From contig CADCVI010000046.1 in the NCBI GenBank assembly GCA_902806105.1, positions 1-15,134 of the forward strand: DNA of 15,134 nt. The letters are read 5' to 3'. Source of the DNA: an uncultured Rubrobacteraceae bacterium. GTDB lineage: Bacteria; Actinomycetota; Rubrobacteria; Rubrobacterales; Rubrobacteraceae. This document shows positions 14,626 to 15,134 of the stretch, one piece after another. The position numbers and the translations under genes are program-made. Position 1 is the stretch's first letter; every line of letters begins with the position of its first letter. Below the pieces are notes generated by a model that worked only from the letters and a program-made list of their open reading frames with translations, did no database searches and was not told where the DNA came from.

Positions 14626-14721
14626 AAGCTGCCGCGGAAACGCTTTCATCTACAGGGTGTCGTTCGTGAAAGCAGCGACGAGGCCGCGCCGCGAAAGGAG
14701 GGCCTCTTCAAGCTGCCGCGG
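14626..14721 (+). repeat. 12-base direct repeat flanking two hairpins
   Basis: AAGCTGCCGCGG occurs at 14626-14637 and again at 14710-14721, 84 bases apart. The two hairpins at 14642-14673 and 14680-14706 lie between the copies. The function is unknown; it may be a binding-site pair, the scar of a small insertion, or chance. Confidence 0.35.
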
Positions 14722-14905
14722 GCGTCGTGCGGGCGGTTCCCTTCCGCACCGTGGCGACGGCCGGAGACCGGGCCGGCATCCGGACCGTCCCGGGGATTCT
14801 TCCGTCCGGCTTCGCTGCCCGCGGGTTGTTATTATCCCGGTCGTGAACTCGTTCTCGGGCTTTTACTGCTTCGGCTACGTACTCCCCCCGGGCGGGTAGG
14901 GGTTG

Positions 14906-15134
14906 GTGAGCGTGTTGCTGGTCGCCACCGGGGGGGCCATCGGTGCCGCGGCCCGTTACCTGGCGGGGCTGTGGATAGTGGCCCGCTTCGGCGCCGGCTT
15001 CCCGTGGGGGACGTTCTTCGTCAACATCACGGGCTCCTTCGTTATAGGGATCGTCCTCGTCCTCGTCGAGAGGGGCGTGTTCCCCCCCGGGGCGCGGCTG
15101 TTCCTGGCCGTCGGTGTCCTCGGCGGCTACACCA
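14906..15134 (+). CDS. crcB: Fluoride channel CrcB/Fluc, N-terminal part (runs off right edge)
   Basis: About 76 codons are present. The protein opens with GGAIGAAARYLAGLW, followed by FPWGTFFVNITGSFVIG and, near the end of the window, LFLAVGVLGGYT. These are the conserved blocks of the small four-span CrcB/Fluc membrane protein that lets fluoride leave the cell: the GGxxGAxxRY first span, the conserved asparagine of the VN..GSF motif, and the GxxGGxTT motif just being entered. Two close starts are possible, GTG at 14906 or GTG at 14912; AGGGG at 14898-14902 fits the second better by spacing, but the protein differs by only two residues. CrcB often works as a dimer of two adjacent genes, so a second copy may follow outside the window. 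Confidence 0.9.
   Translation, partial: MSVLLVATGGAIGAAARYLAGLWIVARFGAGFPWGTFFVNITGSFVIGIVLVLVERGVFPPGARLFLAVGVLGGYT

Larger units (their letters stand above)
14460..14905. other. Gene-free stretch between fmdA and crcB
   Basis: I see no supportable gene; the longest frame here (14657-14899) is Arg-rich and lacks coding bias. It holds the terminator and direct repeat listed separately, a hairpin GCTTTCA/TGAAAGC at 14642-14648 and 14667-14673, a hairpin GAGGCC/GGCCTC at 14680-14685 and 14701-14706, and a small one GCGTC/GACGC near 14525-14539. I looked for a fluoride riboswitch before crcB and did not find its conserved GAUG and pseudoknot blocks. Confidence 0.4.

Noticed and set aside
14657..14899. 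Plus-strand frame of 80 codons before crcB
   Set aside because: Arg-rich and low-complexity with no motif; probably not translated.
14460..14905. Fluoride riboswitch expected before crcB
   Set aside because: The only GATG-like block (near 14503) is about 400 bases from crcB and lacks the partner pseudoknot sequences.
1..15134. CRISPR arrays, transposases, integrase or attachment sites
   Set aside because: No spaced repeat array, transposase-like protein or tRNA-flanked attachment site was seen.

Overview
The window reads as a high-GC Gram-positive (Actinomycetota) chromosome, most probably Rubrobacter or a close relative. The basis is strong G/C bias at third codon positions, frequent GTG/TTG starts, a DnaQ-exonuclease/UvrC-like fusion of the kind known in actinobacteria, and an FmdA formamidase with an FmdB-type zinc ribbon. 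The genus is an inference from gene content; there is no rRNA or tRNA in the window.

Left part (1-4250). A secreted coiled-coil protein runs off the left edge on the minus strand behind a 264-base structured leader. Upstream of it is a tight minus-strand trio: a CDP-alcohol phosphatidyltransferase, a degenerate uracil-DNA-glycosylase-like protein, and a multi-spanning membrane protein carrying the two aspartates and the PAL motif of presenilin/signal-peptide-peptidase proteases. Across a divergent promoter region, a plus-strand pair encodes an exported protein with a degraded M23-like domain and a site-2 protease (M50). Two different intramembrane-protease families thus flank one divergent control region.

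Middle part (4250-11230, all minus strand). A large stem-loop separates the convergent site-2 protease and sensor-kinase genes. Next come an OmpR-family response regulator and its histidine kinase, which overlap. Upstream of these is a two-gene DNA-repair-like unit: a tandem helix-hairpin-helix protein with a RuvA-like central region, overlapping a DEDDh exonuclease/GIY-YIG fusion. moeA (molybdenum cofactor) lies further upstream.

Right part (11230-15134). This is a small-amide nitrogen region with gene decay. Immediately upstream of moeA is a broken urease locus in which a 5' piece of ureC appears joined to a 3' piece of ureD, as if the genes between them had been deleted. A cupin gene, an unidentified coding-like patch and an FmdB-type zinc ribbon follow on the minus strand. 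Formamidase fmdA is divergent from the FmdB gene and has a clear sigma70-type promoter and a long leader. A strong stem-loop ends fmdA. After a gene-free stretch of about 450 bases with small hairpins and a 12-base direct repeat, crcB (fluoride channel) begins and runs off the right edge.
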